Assembly (NCBI RefSeq): GCF_035582795.1
Contig: NC_134366.1
Span: 174,472,362-174,536,361, forward strand
Source: Mycteria americana
Taxonomy: Eukaryota > Chordata > Aves > Ciconiiformes > Ciconiidae
Direction of reading: 5' to 3'
DNA length: 64,000 nt
This document shows, piece by piece, positions 50,940 through 62,693 of the stretch. The position numbers were made by a program, and so were the translations under genes. Numbering within the stretch: the first letter of the stretch is position 1; the number at the start of each line of letters is the position of its first letter. The notes beneath the pieces were generated by a model. It did not search any database. It worked only from the letters and a program-made list of their open reading frames with translations, and was not told the origin of the DNA.

Positions 50940-52936
50940 GGCAGGGCGACCGGCGACCTCTCGGCTACCAACCGCCCCGCTTGGGGTTTGGGGCACGGGG
51001 CTGGGGACACCCTGGTTGTCCCAGGGGGCTGGCGGCGGAGGTGCCAGCTCCCTTCACCCCTCCGTCACGGGCGGTCCCCAGGGCTCAGGAGGCCCAAACA
51101 CCCCTGGGTCACCACGGCTAAGGGGGTTACAATTTAGGGCTAACGGGGGTTTTTTGGTGCAACAACCCCTCCGTACGTTGCGTATTCGAGGGTTGTTCCT
51201 CACCCTAAGTATATTTAGGAGGTGCTATTTTTTAAATCCCATGAGACTGAGCGGGGGTGGCCCCCTGGTCACTGGCACCGCTAGAAGGGGGTGGATACTG
51301 CCTGTGCTGCCCGGTCCCCCTGACCCCGTGGGGAGAAGGGGCGAGGGAGGGACCTGCTTGGCTTCACCATGAGGAGCCGGGACAATGGGGGAAGTTACAC
51401 TAAGTAACTCTCCACGTCTCGGAGCAGGGCTGAGGTGGGGACAGCCACCTGGACAGGGACCACTCCTGGGGTGCTGTAAGGCAAACGTTCTCCCCTGGAA
51501 GAGGCTGGTGACGCCCTTCCCACTGCCAAAACGGAGTCCTGTTAAACTGGGGAGGTTTGGGGCTGGTTTAAGACAACTTTCTTCATGCACTGGATTGGGA
51601 CAGGGACACTTGGGTGGCATCCAAGAAGCTGCGGCTCCCTGGAGAGGATCACCTCCATCACTCCCATGACAGCCCCGCGCCCGGGAACGCCCAGACCATG
51701 GAGACTTTCTGAAACAGGTACCATCATCTGAGCATCCTCACAAAGCCGAAGGCTCCAGGGATGGGGTTTGAGGTGCCCCCCCGCCAGGGTTTGTGGGGTG
51801 GCTGGGGCTGGAGGACACGTCTCGTGGTGCAGGGGAGATGGCTGCTGGCATGACATGTGTCGCAAGTTGAGACGGGAGCGGGGAGGGCTCCCAGTGCTGC
51901 CTTGAAATACTGGAGGCATCAGATGTGAATTTAGCAGCTCTTGACCTGATTTGGATTAAATTTTAGCCTGCTTAGCCAAATTATTGAAAGGAGGAAAATA
52001 AAAATAACTCCTCAGTGCTGCCATGCCCCGTGTCAGCAGGCAGGGTTGGTGTTTTTACTTGTCGGGTCTTTGTCTCATAACTTCAGAGTTTATGAAAATT
52101 AAATGGATTTTTATTCCCACGTTGGGGTTGTTGTCTGTAAACGGTCACGCGGAGCCATCCCAGCGGGATGGGGGGTGGCACAAGGGGGACCTCCGTGCGG
52201 TTGTGTCCTCTCAGTGTGGTTTTCTCCATCGTGTTCCCTGCCTCTCCGCAGCCCGTTTAACGTGGCAGGGCCAGGCAGGTACCCGAGCCACTGCGGCTGC
52301 TCCCCAAATTGACTTTTTATTAGTAGGGTTAACTTGCCAATAAAGGAGGTTGCCAGGGAATTTAGGGAGCAGCAAGGAGAAAAACCACACAAAAAGTCAA
52401 ATTAGGAGCTGAGGTTTGTCCTTTCCGATCCTGAAACTCCACTGGAGAACCAATTTCAAGAAATGCTTTGGATTAGGGGAGAAATGCACTTTTTTTTTCC
52501 CTGCAAACCCAACCAACCTCAGTTTCTGGTGTTCATTTTCTGCCATGTTCACAGCCAGCATGCTGCGTGGTGTCTCGCCTGTTTCATGCTTCTCCTTTAG
52601 CTTTGGTTTCCTACTGGTATGTGTTTGGGGCTTGATGCTGCCGTGCTTGAATGCAGGCTTTTATCCACCAATGGGCTGTAATCATGTAAAACCACATTTC
52701 TATTTATTTTTATAATCTTTTGCACCAAAAAACCTCAACAAAAACATTTTAGAGCTTGGGATGTGGCTCACTGCAAGCAATAGTTTGTGAATTAAAGGGG
52801 TTTTCAGTTGTTTGAAAAAAATGTTTCCAAGCTCATCAGAAGGTACCGGGACTGGAGGTCTTCACTTCTCGTGTAGGTCAGCCTGGGTGCACTTGCGGCA
52901 CCATTTGGCCTGGTTTGGGGAGGTGAGAACATCAAA
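50940..52936 (+). other. TIGD5: TIGD5 3' UTR and flank
   Basis: No other gene is recognised. Poly(A) signals AATAAA lie at 51997-52002 and 52339-52344, giving a 3' UTR of about 1.1 or 1.4 kb. The remainder to 52936 is unique DNA. Confidence 0.6.
51997..52002 (+). promoter_or_regulatory. TIGD5: Candidate TIGD5 poly(A) signal (second at 52339-52344)
   Basis: Two canonical AATAAA hexamers about 340 bp apart on the coding strand; either or both could be used. Confidence 0.6.
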
Positions 52937-54237
52937 CCATAGAATGGTTTGGGTTGGAAGGGACCTTCAAAGATCATCTAGTCCAACCCCCCCGCCATGC
53001 GCAGGGACATCTCCCACTAGATTGGGTTGCTCACAGCCCCATCCAACCTGGCCTTGAACACTTCCAATGATGGGGCATCCACAACCTCTCTGGGCAACCT
53101 GGTCCAGTGTCTCACTGCCCTCATTGTAAAAAATGTCTTCCTTATCTCCAATCTAAACCTACCCTCTGTCAGTTTAAAGCTTGCTCCATCTTTCTTATCA
53201 GCTCCCTTTAAGTACTGAAAGGCCACAAGAAGGTCTCCCTGGAGCCTTCTCTTCTCCAGGCTGAACAACCCCAACTCTCTCAGCCTTTCTCCATAGCAGA
53301 GGTGTTCCAGCCCTCTGATCATTTCCATGGCTGCCTGTGGACCTGCTCCAACAGCTCCATGTCTGTCTTGTCTTGTGCTGGGGACCCCAGGGCTGGATGC
53401 AGTGCTCCAGGGGGGTCTCACCAGAGCAGAGTAGAGGAGGAGAATCCCCTCCCTCGACTTGCTGGCCATGCTGCTTTGGATGCAGCCCAGGAGACGTTTG
53501 GCTTTCTGGGCTACGAGTGCACGTTGCCGGCTCATGTCCCATTTTTCACCCACCAGTACCCCCAATTCCTTCTCCTCAGGGCTTCTCTTCATCCATTCAT
53601 CCCCCAATCTGTATGGATACTGGGGATTGCCCCGACCCAGGTGCAGGACCTTGCACTTGGCCTCCTTGAACTTTATGAGGTTCGCATGGGCCCACTCCTC
53701 CAGCCTGTCAAGGTCCCTCTGGATGGCATCCCTTCCCTCAAGCAAATCAACTGCTTCACTCAGCTTGGTGTCATCTGCAGACTTGCTGAGGGTGCACTCA
53801 ATCCCACCATCTATGCCATTGATGAAGATATTAAGTAGTATTGGTCCCAGTACGGACCCTTGAGGGACACCATTTGTTACTGGTTTCCACTTGGACACTG
53901 AGCCATTGACTGTAACTCTTTGGACACAGCCATCCAGCCAATACCTGATCCATCTAATGGTCCATCCATCAAACCCATCTCTCTCCAATTTAGCGTCAGG
54001 AATGTTCTGTGGGACCATACCAAAGGCCTTACAGAAGTCTAGGTAGATGACATCCGTAGCTCTTCCCTTGTCCACCAATGCAGTCACTCCATTGTAGAAG
54101 GCCACTACCTTTGTCAAGCATGATTTGCCCTTGGGGAAGCCATGTTGGTTGTCTCTAATCACCTCCCTGCCTTCCGTATGTTTTGACATGTCTTCCAGGA
54201 GGACCTGCTCCATGATCTCACTGGGCAGGATGAGATG
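52937..54237 (-). mobile_element. CR1 LINE, 1.3-kb 3' part with reverse-transcriptase frame
   Basis: The best preserved CR1 here. On the minus strand a 398-codon frame (54213 down to 53017) covers the C-terminal half of the reverse transcriptase ([43 protein letters not shown]) and the ORF2 tail. The endonuclease and the RT N-terminus are missing (5' truncation). The catalytic [FY]ADD motif reads SADD. Frame changes that cancel each other occur around residues 260-300 ([16 protein letters not shown] in place of the expected HLEYC...WGPQHK reading), so the long frame is not an intact protein. The 3' end has the usual 'gggttggaagggaccttcaa' tail and sits at 52937. It lies between TIGD5 and PYCR3. 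Confidence 0.95.
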
Positions 54238-55805
54238 CCTCTCTTGAAGGCAGGGGTACTAGCAGTAAGGTAGTAGCAATAATTTACCTGCAGTGAGTGC
54301 TGGCTTAATGGAATTTAAGCCGTTTTTGTTAAAACTAGCACTTAGCAAAATGATGGTGGTCATCAGCATGCTGGCTTGGGGGTTGAATGTGCCGCTAAGC
54401 CAACCTGAAAACCTAAAGCTCAAAAGCCTTTAGGAGGACACATGGAGATGGGGAATGAGCAGGGGCATCACAAGCAGCGGGGCTGGATTTGGCCAAGGCT
54501 TTTCAGCCAGATATGTTAGAGTGGTGTGGACGACACAGAAGAGATGGAGACGCCCAAGAATGAAATCGGAAGGCTGCATGTTTCAGAGACATCAGCAGAA
54601 TCACCTGGGGGGGGACCTGGGGACAGGGCAGGGACAAAAGCAGGCAGAAGAAGGACAAAGGAGCTACCAGGTGGTTTGGAAACCTTGAAGACCACTGCTT
54701 CCTTGCACCATGTAGGTGCCATGAGCCCCTTCCCTGGCTACATGACGAAGCATAGAGATGGGCAGGAGAGACAGGCGGGCTTGAGCTCCATCTCCAGCTT
54801 TTGTGCAGCTTTGCTAATTAATTAGGTGCCTTGAGAAGGTGCCCAGGGAGGTCATGCCTTGGCGTGACCCGACAGCCCCACAGGGCTGCGGCATCTCTCT
54901 TGGCTTGGTGAGACTGGAATCTGGGGTGACGGCATCGCTGGGGACGGGGTCAAAGCCATAGGAGCCGGAGGCTCAGCATCCAGCTGTTTCACCAGCGATG
55001 TTTTGCCCAGAAAAAGCCTTTCATCTTCAAAGCAGTTCACAAATCATCACTAATTGCATCTGTGCTGGTGCCGGGAGGCAAACAAAGCTTAATTAGGGCA
55101 TGCAAAAGGCTCCTCAGATCCTCTCCAGATAGGCAAGCGTTGAGTTTCTACTTCCTTGATGTGCAGCACCCTGGGGCTGAGAGCGGGTCTGGGCTTCCAT
55201 CCCACTGCCTCGCTGCCAGAGCAAGACCTGTCTGCAGGATCGTGGTGCGATGCTGGTGCCTGGCCAGGGTGTGAGGTGGAGGATTTTTGGCTGGTTGACT
55301 TCTCACCCCTGGTTTTGGGATGTGGGTAGCAGCTCCGTGTTCATGCACGCATCTCCAGAGCTGAGCAGAGGAGCAGGCATCAGTGCCCACGTGTAACCCA
55401 AGCACCGAGCACCCCTGTTCGGCATTGAGTTGGGAAATCGAAGCTCCGTGCTCACCCCCAGAACATCATCCTGCCAGCTCCCCGCTTCTCGAGGTCCCTT
55501 GGCATCCTCACGGCACCTGCGATGGTCCTTCCCTCCTGCTGCAGGGATGCGGCCGCTCTGCCCAGCCCCAGCAGGCTTGATTTGGGATCAGCCCGTCCCC
55601 AAAACCCTGTCCCCATCCCTGTCCCCAGTGCCATACATCCTGGCACAGCGCCGGTGAGCATAGAGCCAACGTGGAATCAGCTCCATCCCTGCTGGCCCAG
55701 GGACCCGTGGCTGTCACCTCCCCATGGAGGTGACCTCGTGCTGGGTGCAGCAGCACCCCAGGACTGAAGGGACCAGAAAGAGCCAAGCCCGCCATCGTGC
55801 TGCCT
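54238..55805. other. Intergenic DNA between TIGD5/CR1 and PYCR3
   Basis: No gene, repeat family or RNA recognised. Frames are at most about 120 codons, with no motif. Confidence 0.5.
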
Positions 55806-55808
55806 ACA

Positions 55809-55814
55809 TTTATT
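55809..55814 (-). promoter_or_regulatory. PYCR3: PYCR3 poly(A) signal
   Basis: AATAAA on the minus strand, 166 bp past the PYCR3 stop. Confidence 0.85.
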
Positions 55815-55979
55815 CGGTCCCAGCCCTGCAGAGGTAGCACGTGGTGTGGATATGGGTCCGCACCATCCCCCACCCCCAGCCAGGGTCTCCTGGAGGTGTC
55901 AGGGTCCCCCTGCTCCCTGAAGGGGTTCAGTCTGGTCCCACAGGGGATGGGACAGAGGGGCTCATCCCCAGCCAGGCCG

Positions 55980-58309
55980 CTAGTCCTCGGCCATGTCGCG
56001 TGCCCGGTTGGTGGCTGCCTCCACGGCGTTCATGACGGTGGCCCGCAGCGCGCCCTTCTCCAGCTGGTGCAGTGCGTGGATGGTGGTGCCCCCAGGAGTG
56101 CAGACATCTCCTCGCAGCTTTGCCGGGTGCTCCCCTGTCTCCAGCATCATCTTCGCTGCACCCTACGGGAGACCAGGGTGGATCAGAGAGAAGGGGACCT
56201 CCCAAACCCCTCCTCTCCTTGCCCGGGTGGTGGACAAGGTGCCAAAGCATCTGTCCCACCGCCATGCCCTTCGCTGTCTCCTGGTGGCCTCATCTTTGGT
56301 TTCAAGAGGGGAAACTGAGGCAAGAGGCCATCCAGCGCCTCCTCCCTCGCTCTGCCACCCTGACGGGTGCTGCAGAGCCCAGGGCAGTGATGGTGACAGG
56401 GTGCCCAAGCTGGGTGGGAGCTGCGGGGCAGGAGGGAGAGGAGCGATGGCGGGCGTCCCCAAGAGACAGCACCGACTCACCAGCAGCGTCTGAGCCGCAA
56501 TCCTGCTGGCTAGGCCACCCGGCATGCCCATCTTCACCGCTCCCTCGGCCAAGGCTTCGGCAAACAGGTAGACCTGGGGGAGAAGAGCATCGGGGGTGAG
56601 CGTGGCAAAAGGGGGGACCCCAAACCCCAACCCCGCATGGGTGGAATTTCTGCTGGCATGCCACGTCCCACTGGTGAGCCGCTGCCCACCGAGCGTGGGT
56701 GCTTACGTAGGCCACCCCACTGCCACTGACGCCGGTGTGGATGTCGATGTAGGATTCGGGGACCTCCTCACAGAGCCCGCAGGAGGACAGCAGGCTCTTC
56801 AGCAGGGCGGCTTCCTCATCACCGGCACCGCTGCCTCGGGCAAAGACCATTGCCCCTGCCTGCACCACGCACGGCAGGTTGGGCATGAGCCGCAGCACCT
56901 TGGTCCCGGCAGGGAGAAGCTGGGGAGAGATGGGGATGGAAGAGAGGTGCCAGCTCCAGGCAGCACCCGAGGGTGCCCTGAGACATCGGTGAGTATCACC
57001 CACTGGGGCTGGTGGAGAAGCGTGGTCCGTGGAGAAGGACCTGGGGATGCAGGTGGGGACAGAGCCACAGCAGCATGTCCTTCTCCACGGGCCCGGGTGC
57101 AAATAGGAGGAGAAAGAGGAGGAAGAGGAGGAGGAGGCTCACCCTCTGCAGTGTCTGGAGGGTGACACCGGCCGCCAGCGAGACGACAACGTGGTGGGGT
57201 CCCACAGCAGGACGGATCTCCTGCAAGACGCCTGGCAGGACGTGGGGTTTGGTGGCCAGGAAGACCAGGGTGCTCTCCTGCAGCACCTCCAGGTTGCAGT
57301 GCGTGGTCCGGCAGCCTGACTCCTGCCCGCGGGCAGGGAGAGGTGTCACAGCCTGGCACCCCCCACCCCCAGCACCCCCATGGGCAAGGCCCGTTCGCAC
57401 GCGGGGACACGGCTTGGGGACTCGCTCTGGCTGTGAAGCCACCGAGGCTCTGCCTGGATTTCACCCAAACCTGGGAAGGATGAGCCAAAGCCGTGCGTGC
57501 GGGGAAAAGGTGCCCTGAAATCATGGCGAGGGACACCCCAACATGCCTCCCACCTCCACGGCCACCAAGCAGGGTGGCTTGTCACCCCATGGCCCCACTC
57601 ACCCGCCAGGTGTCCAGGTTTTTGTCCGAGGGAGCGCTGGCCAGGATGCTGCTGGCTGGCACCTTCCCTTGAGGAATACGGGGACCAGAGTGAGCGGCCG
57701 GGGTGGCCCCAGGGCAGTGGGGACACCCCAGAGCAGCCCGGACACCCCGATCTCAGCCAGGATGTGCGTCTCTCCTGCAACCCCAGCCTGATCAGCCTGG
57801 GGGACGTGGAGCAAAGGAGGCCAGGGCCAGATCCTGCCAGTCTGGCATGAGCACCCCACGGGGACAGCTATAGGCACCCCGTTGTGTCACGGTGCGGTGA
57901 CAAGGGAGGTGACCCCAAAAGCAGGGGCCATCTCCCAGCTTCTGAGTATGGGCAGGGCTGTCCCCACAGCGCGCTATGGGGCAGGGACAACCAGGGACAC
58001 CCGAGTGGGGGGGGGGACAGGACTGTGCCCCCACACTGATCTGTGAGGCAGGGACCCCAGGGAGGGCAGGGACCCGGGGCAGGGGGGACAGGACAGGGCT
58101 GTCCCCATGTCCCCACACTGATCTGTGGGACAGGGACCCCGGGGAGGGCAGGGACCCCGGGGAGGGGGGACAGGACAGGGCTGTCCCCATGTCCCCACAT
58201 GGTTCCGTGGGGCAGGGTCCCCCGTACCTGCCCGCAGCAGCCCCCGGGCCAGGCCGCCCGCCATCCGCCCGGCGCCCACGAACCCCACCCGCAGCTCCGC
58301 CGCCTCCAT
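55980..58309 (-). CDS. PYCR3: Pyrroline-5-carboxylate reductase 3, 6 exons
   Basis: Cytosolic NAD(P)H-dependent reductase making proline from pyrroline-5-carboxylate (formerly PYCRL). Minus exons: 58228-58309 (ATG 58309), 57603-57667, 57143-57322, 56707-56919, 56481-56573, 55980-56162 (TAG). The sum is 816 nt, 271 aa; human is 274. Landmarks: Rossmann [16 protein letters not shown] at 8-23; [87 protein letters not shown]; and [20 protein letters not shown], the substrate/oligomer region. The start is the first ATG in a CpG-rich promoter and aligns with the family N-terminus. The intron 1 acceptor is AAG, the others CAG/TAG. Phases are consistent and nothing is broken. Confidence 0.96.
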
Positions 58310-58460
58310 CGCGCCGGCCGCCGCACGGACACGCCCCCTCGACTACGACCCCGAGCGCCCATTGGCCGCACTCTTGCCCACCCCCGCTCGCCTATTGGCG
58401 GTACTGGGTATAAGAGGCGGGGCCTCGATGAGGGGCGGGTATCTGCGCAGGTGCGGGGGA
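58310..58460. promoter_or_regulatory. Bidirectional promoter, PYCR3 (minus) and Brambleberry-like gene (plus)
   Basis: CpG-rich. It has two inverted CCAAT boxes (ATTGG at 58361-58365 and 58394-58398) and a TATA-like TATAAG (58409-58414) oriented for the plus-strand gene. The start codons on the two sides are about 440 bp apart (58309 and 58749). Confidence 0.65.
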
Positions 58461-58748
58461 GCCATGTGGGGGCGGTGGCTGCGTCCGGGGTGGAGCTGCT
58501 CTGGTCCACGCGTGGGGGGACCCCCCCCAAAACGCGGGGAAATGGGGGGGGAGACGGACCCCAGCCCTGCCCACCGCCCCGGGGCTGGGCTGCAGCCGAG
58601 GCCCCTGGCACCCCTGGGTGTATTGGGGGGGGTCCCCTCAATGGGGGGGGGTCCCCCAAGCCTTCTCCTCGACTTGGGGGGGCTGCTCCCGGCCTCGGGG
58701 TGCTTCCCATCCCTTTTCTCCCCGCAGGATCATCCCCCCACCCTCAGC

Positions 58749-61700
58749 ATGCCGTCCTGGAGCTGCTGGGCTCTGCTACTCCTCTGCGCTGCTGCCGGGT
58801 TTTTTGGGTGGCTGGGCCTCAGCACCCCCCCAGAAGAGCTGGGGACCCCCCCAGAGGACCTGGGGATCCCCCCACATGTTCCCTTCGAGATGACCACGGG
58901 TGATGAGCGGTTCCAGGCTGAAGCCACGTGCAGGGAGCTGCCATCCCCAGACTCCTGCCACGATCAGGTGTGGCAGTGGGGCTCCCCCCCCCCCCCCCCG
59001 GCTGGGAAATGGGGGTCCCTAGGAACCCCCACCCTGGGCAGCTACTTTGGGGTGCCCCGTGTCCATGTAGGATGGTTTTGGGGGGTGAAGGCCAAGTGCT
59101 GGGCTGGGCTCGCACCTTTCCCCTTAATTTCCCACCCAAAACCCACCCCTCTGTACCCCCACCCTGGCAGTGCTGGGAGCACCCGTGGGTGCTGAGCCCT
59201 GCTGACACCCGTGCTGCCTCCAGGTCACCGTGCGGCTCCATTCGTCCTGTGCCAACCCGAGCGAGGAGGAGGAGGCCAAGCCGGGGGTGGACCTGTTCAA
59301 CCACCAGGCCAGCGCTGAGGGTCACCGGACATACCCCTGCACCCCGGACATGGTAAGGTGCCTGGGCAGGGCACCCCAAATCCTATAGTAATCCAACGCA
59401 ATTCCGCCCCCTCCCTCCCCCGCCCAAATCCCAAACTTTGTAGCCGCAGAGCCCAAGCTGCACCCAGCCACCTCTGCTCAGCCTCTCATCCTCATTTTGG
59501 GGTAAAACCAACCCTGTTTAGCCCATTTCCCCCATGGCAGGTGGGGGTTTCTGCTCCTGATCCCCTTCCCTCCTGATCCCTTCTGCTCCTGATCCTCGCT
59601 TCCAAAGGCTTTTCCAAAATCTCTTCCCCCAGCACCGTGGGCTGGAGATTAAACACTGGGGGCTCATTTTGGGATGCTGAGGGAGTGCCCATGGGGAGAG
59701 CCAGCATCCACCTGGTACGTGGTGGTGGGCATCACCGCAGGGTGATGGTTTGTGGGGGGCTGTGGGGCCACCCCCATCATTCCCCCCCCAGTGTTCACCA
59801 CAGGAGGGGCAGAAGGAGCTGTGGGAGCAGCCGGCTGGGTGGCTGTGGCTGACACTGGAGACCCCCGTCCACCACAACTTGCAGCAGCCGGCACTGAACG
59901 AGACACTCATTGCCAGTGGGCAGCACCAGGTAGCCCAGCTCATGGAGGACATCACCCGGCGGATGGGTAAGAGCTGCCGTCTGGGATGCTGCTACGTCCC
60001 CGTGTCCCACCTTGGGGACTGACCCCACCTCTTGTGCCTCCCTACAGGGAACGTGAGCAGCCGTGGGGCCGCAGGGCTCTGGGAAAGGCACCGGGTTGTT
60101 CTGTCCGACCTCCACTGCGCACAGGAAAGAACTCGGGATGTCTATTCCCAACTAGGTGGGAACACGGCAAACCCCATTCCCAGCTCTTTTTTGCACCAGG
60201 ACACCCCTGGGTGCAGCTTCCCCAGCTCATCCCAACGCTGTATCCATCTCCTCCACGTCCAGAGAGCGACCTGACCCTTCTCCTGGCCCAGCAGAGCCAG
60301 ATGGAGGAGGTGATGGAGAAGCTGCGGCAGGTCAACCGGAGCCTGGGGCTGATGCTGGTGGCCGTGGAGGGTGCACGAAGCCGGCTGGAGAACCATCTGC
60401 AGCAGTTCCACGCTGTCCTCGACCCAGCCGGTGAGCTGGGTACGGGTGCTGGAGGGCAGATGGGTGCTGGTGGGTGCCAATGCCGGGCTTTTGCTCCCCA
60501 TCCCGTAGGTCAGAGCCCAAGTGCCATCTCCACTGGCATCCTACACAGCTCCTACTTTGTGCTGCTGGTCGTGCTACTGGTGCCCACGCCACCCCGTGCC
60601 ATCCTCCTCCTCCTCTTCCTCGCCTCCAGCGCCCTCGGCGAGCTCCTCGGCATCCCGGCACTCTCCGCTCTCCTGGCCCTTGCTGTGGCAGGTGGGGACG
60701 GGTGTGGGGGGACCTGGTTGGGGACACACCGCCCTGGGGGTGCTATGAGGGTGGGCTGGGGGTGCTCTGCCCTCTCCCACCCTCTTGCTTCCCCGCAGGG
60801 CAGTGGCTGGTGGCAGCCGCCCGCCGTGGTGCTGGGGGAGCCTGGCTGGTGCTTCCCCAGGAGGAGCCCCGTCACCGGCTCACCTCCACCCCAGACAGGT
60901 AGGAGATGGTTGCGGGGGGACGGACATGGCACCCTTGGGAGCTGCTAGGACCCATCCTGGGCACCCATCCTGGATGTCCGGTCCTGCTGCCATCTGGCAG
61001 AGGTCCCCAGGGTGGGCTGCTCATCCCCAGGAGGGGGTAGGACACATCTTGATGGCTCGCCTGCAGCTTTTGGGTGCCTCATCCCCGCTCCCTGCCCTAT
61101 TTCTGCCCAGAGGAGGGTGTGAGGAGGCTGGAGAGGGGACTGCCATCATGATGGTGACACAGAAGCTGCCAAGGCAACGGGGCTCCTGCTTTTCCTTCTT
61201 CCCACGTAGGGAGTGCAAAATGGAGCTGTTGCAGGAGGAGCTGGACAGGATGGAGACAAGCTGTCTGCAAGGTGAGAGCTGGCTGGGCAAGGGGACGCGG
61301 GAGAGATGACCATGAGGTGGGAGGTGTGGTGGCTGTAGGGACAGGGGTCTGAAGCCCCAGCATGTCCCCATCCTGTGCTGGGGCATGTATGTTACCCCAG
61401 AGTGTCCCCAAGCTATGCTAGGGCATGTGCAGTGCCCCAGGGTGTCCCCATCCAACAGCAGCGGGGGACAGCAGTGCTGGGAGTGTCACCACCCATGCCA
61501 TGTTCTTGTAGAGTCCTTGTGCCTGGAGCAGCCCTCAGCGATGGCAGGGGACCTCCCCGGCTTAGCAGGGCGGGTGTCACCCATTCCTGGTGGCTGGAGG
61601 ACAAAGCTGAGCTCACGTAGGGTAAGCCTGAGCTGGGGGTAGGTGCTGGGTGGGATGTCCCCAGACATCCCAGACCTTGCTCCTGGGGGCCAGCTGGGTC

Positions 61701-62327
61701 CCTCTGAGGGTCAGGCCCTCTAGGGCTGGGGTGTCCTCATCATGACGGCACCTTTGGGTGCTGGACGCCCTGTTGGGAGAGGGGCTGGGGCTGGTGCTGC
61801 AGCGCTTGTGGGGACATGATGCCCAGGGAGGACTTTTGGGTGGAGGGGGGTGTCCTCCAAGGATGGACGGCCAAGGGACCCATCCTGTATGACCTACATG
61901 TCCCCAGGGGACAAGGGACATCTCCTGCAGGACAGGAGGGTCACCAGGGACTGGAAGATGCCATGTCTAAACCCCTTCTTCCCTGACCAGGCGATGCCGG
62001 AGCTGGCCCTGGGTGCTGGGAAGCGTTGGGAGCCCAAACCCTACAACCCAAGCCAGTCTCTGGCCAGCGATGTGTGAGTGCCAACTATAGGGGACATCCC
62101 TTCTCCAGGGACACGTTGGGGCTGGTGTCACCTCAGGGTGCAGCCAGTGACCTGACAGTGGGGGGACAGCCCCACTAGGGGCTTCCTGGGGTCCTGATGG
62201 GTCTCTCTTCTTTAGGTCCTTGCTGTCCCCGCGGTCCCCATGCCAGGGGCTCACCAGGGCTGGGCAGCGATGCCGGAAGAAAGCCATCCCTGGGCAGGAC
62301 TTCTGCCACGTCCACACCACCGGTTGA
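58749..62327 (+). CDS. BMB-like: Brambleberry-like (KAR5/GEX1/BMB family) nuclear-envelope fusion protein, 11 coding exons
   Basis: Exons: 58728-58967 (ATG 58749), 59224-59352, 59792-59966, 60048-60155, 60263-60430, 60509-60691, 60799-60898, 61210-61271, 61512-61621, 61991-62073, 62216-62327 (TGA). All are GT-AG and the sum is 1449 nt, 482 aa. Order: signal peptide (about 1-24, ALLLLCAAAGFFGW); family Cys-rich start PFEMTTGDERFQAEATCREL, DSCHDQ, VTVRLHSSCANPSEEE, FNHQASAEGHRTYPCT; helical/coiled region (about 117-265); hydrophobic hairpin (about 280-330); and a C-terminal Cys/His tail (C455...GQRC465...GQDFC476HVH). This layout is that of KAR5/GEX1/Brambleberry, which promote nuclear envelope fusion in karyogamy (yeast, plants) and early embryos (zebrafish). 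The second half of the Cys-rich domain (the CT..MD...W..Y...VC part, as I remember it) is absent, and the FNCQ-type Cys is His. The frame also stays open from ATG 58464 through the first intron, so an N-terminally extended form is possible. Confidence 0.82.
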
Positions 62328-62547
62328 GCCTTGTGCAGCAGCTTGGCCATGGACTTGCCCCCCCACGTTTGACCCTCTACCCCCTCCCAGAGGGGTTTTT
62401 AAACCCTTTTTTTGGCTCTTCCAGATCCTGGTGGAGAACACATGGTGGTGCTCAGGACCCTAAGGTGCCATTCAACGTGGGTACGGTACCATGCTGTGGG
62501 GCAGATGCTCCTCGTCCCACCAGTTTTATTCTATTTGCATATATTTT

Positions 62548-62553
62548 AATAAA
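62548..62553 (+). promoter_or_regulatory. Poly(A) signal of the Brambleberry-like gene
   Basis: AATAAA 221 bp after the stop. It is only about 135 bp from the GFUS signal on the other strand, so the two genes converge tail to tail. Confidence 0.85.
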
Positions 62554-62687
62554 TTCCATATTTACAGCTGGAGCCTTCCTCGTTCTGGTCCCTCCCCCCA
62601 CATCCTGATGCTGGGACAGGGGTGGCTTTGCTGGGGGCTTCGGGACCATCTCCATGTGCCAAAAGCAACGACCCTGATCACCTTCCC

Positions 62688-62693
62688 TTTATT
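62688..62693 (-). promoter_or_regulatory. GFUS: GFUS poly(A) signal
   Basis: AATAAA on the minus strand, about 350 bp beyond the GFUS stop. Confidence 0.75.

Noticed and set aside
53017-54213. 398-codon CR1 frame as a functional reverse transcriptase
   Set aside because: It lacks the endonuclease and the N-terminal RT blocks, and its frame changes direction in the middle; it is a 5'-truncated LINE.
59986-60948. 320-codon plus-strand frame
   Set aside because: It is the Brambleberry-like reading with introns left open; splice sites with consistent phases give the better model.
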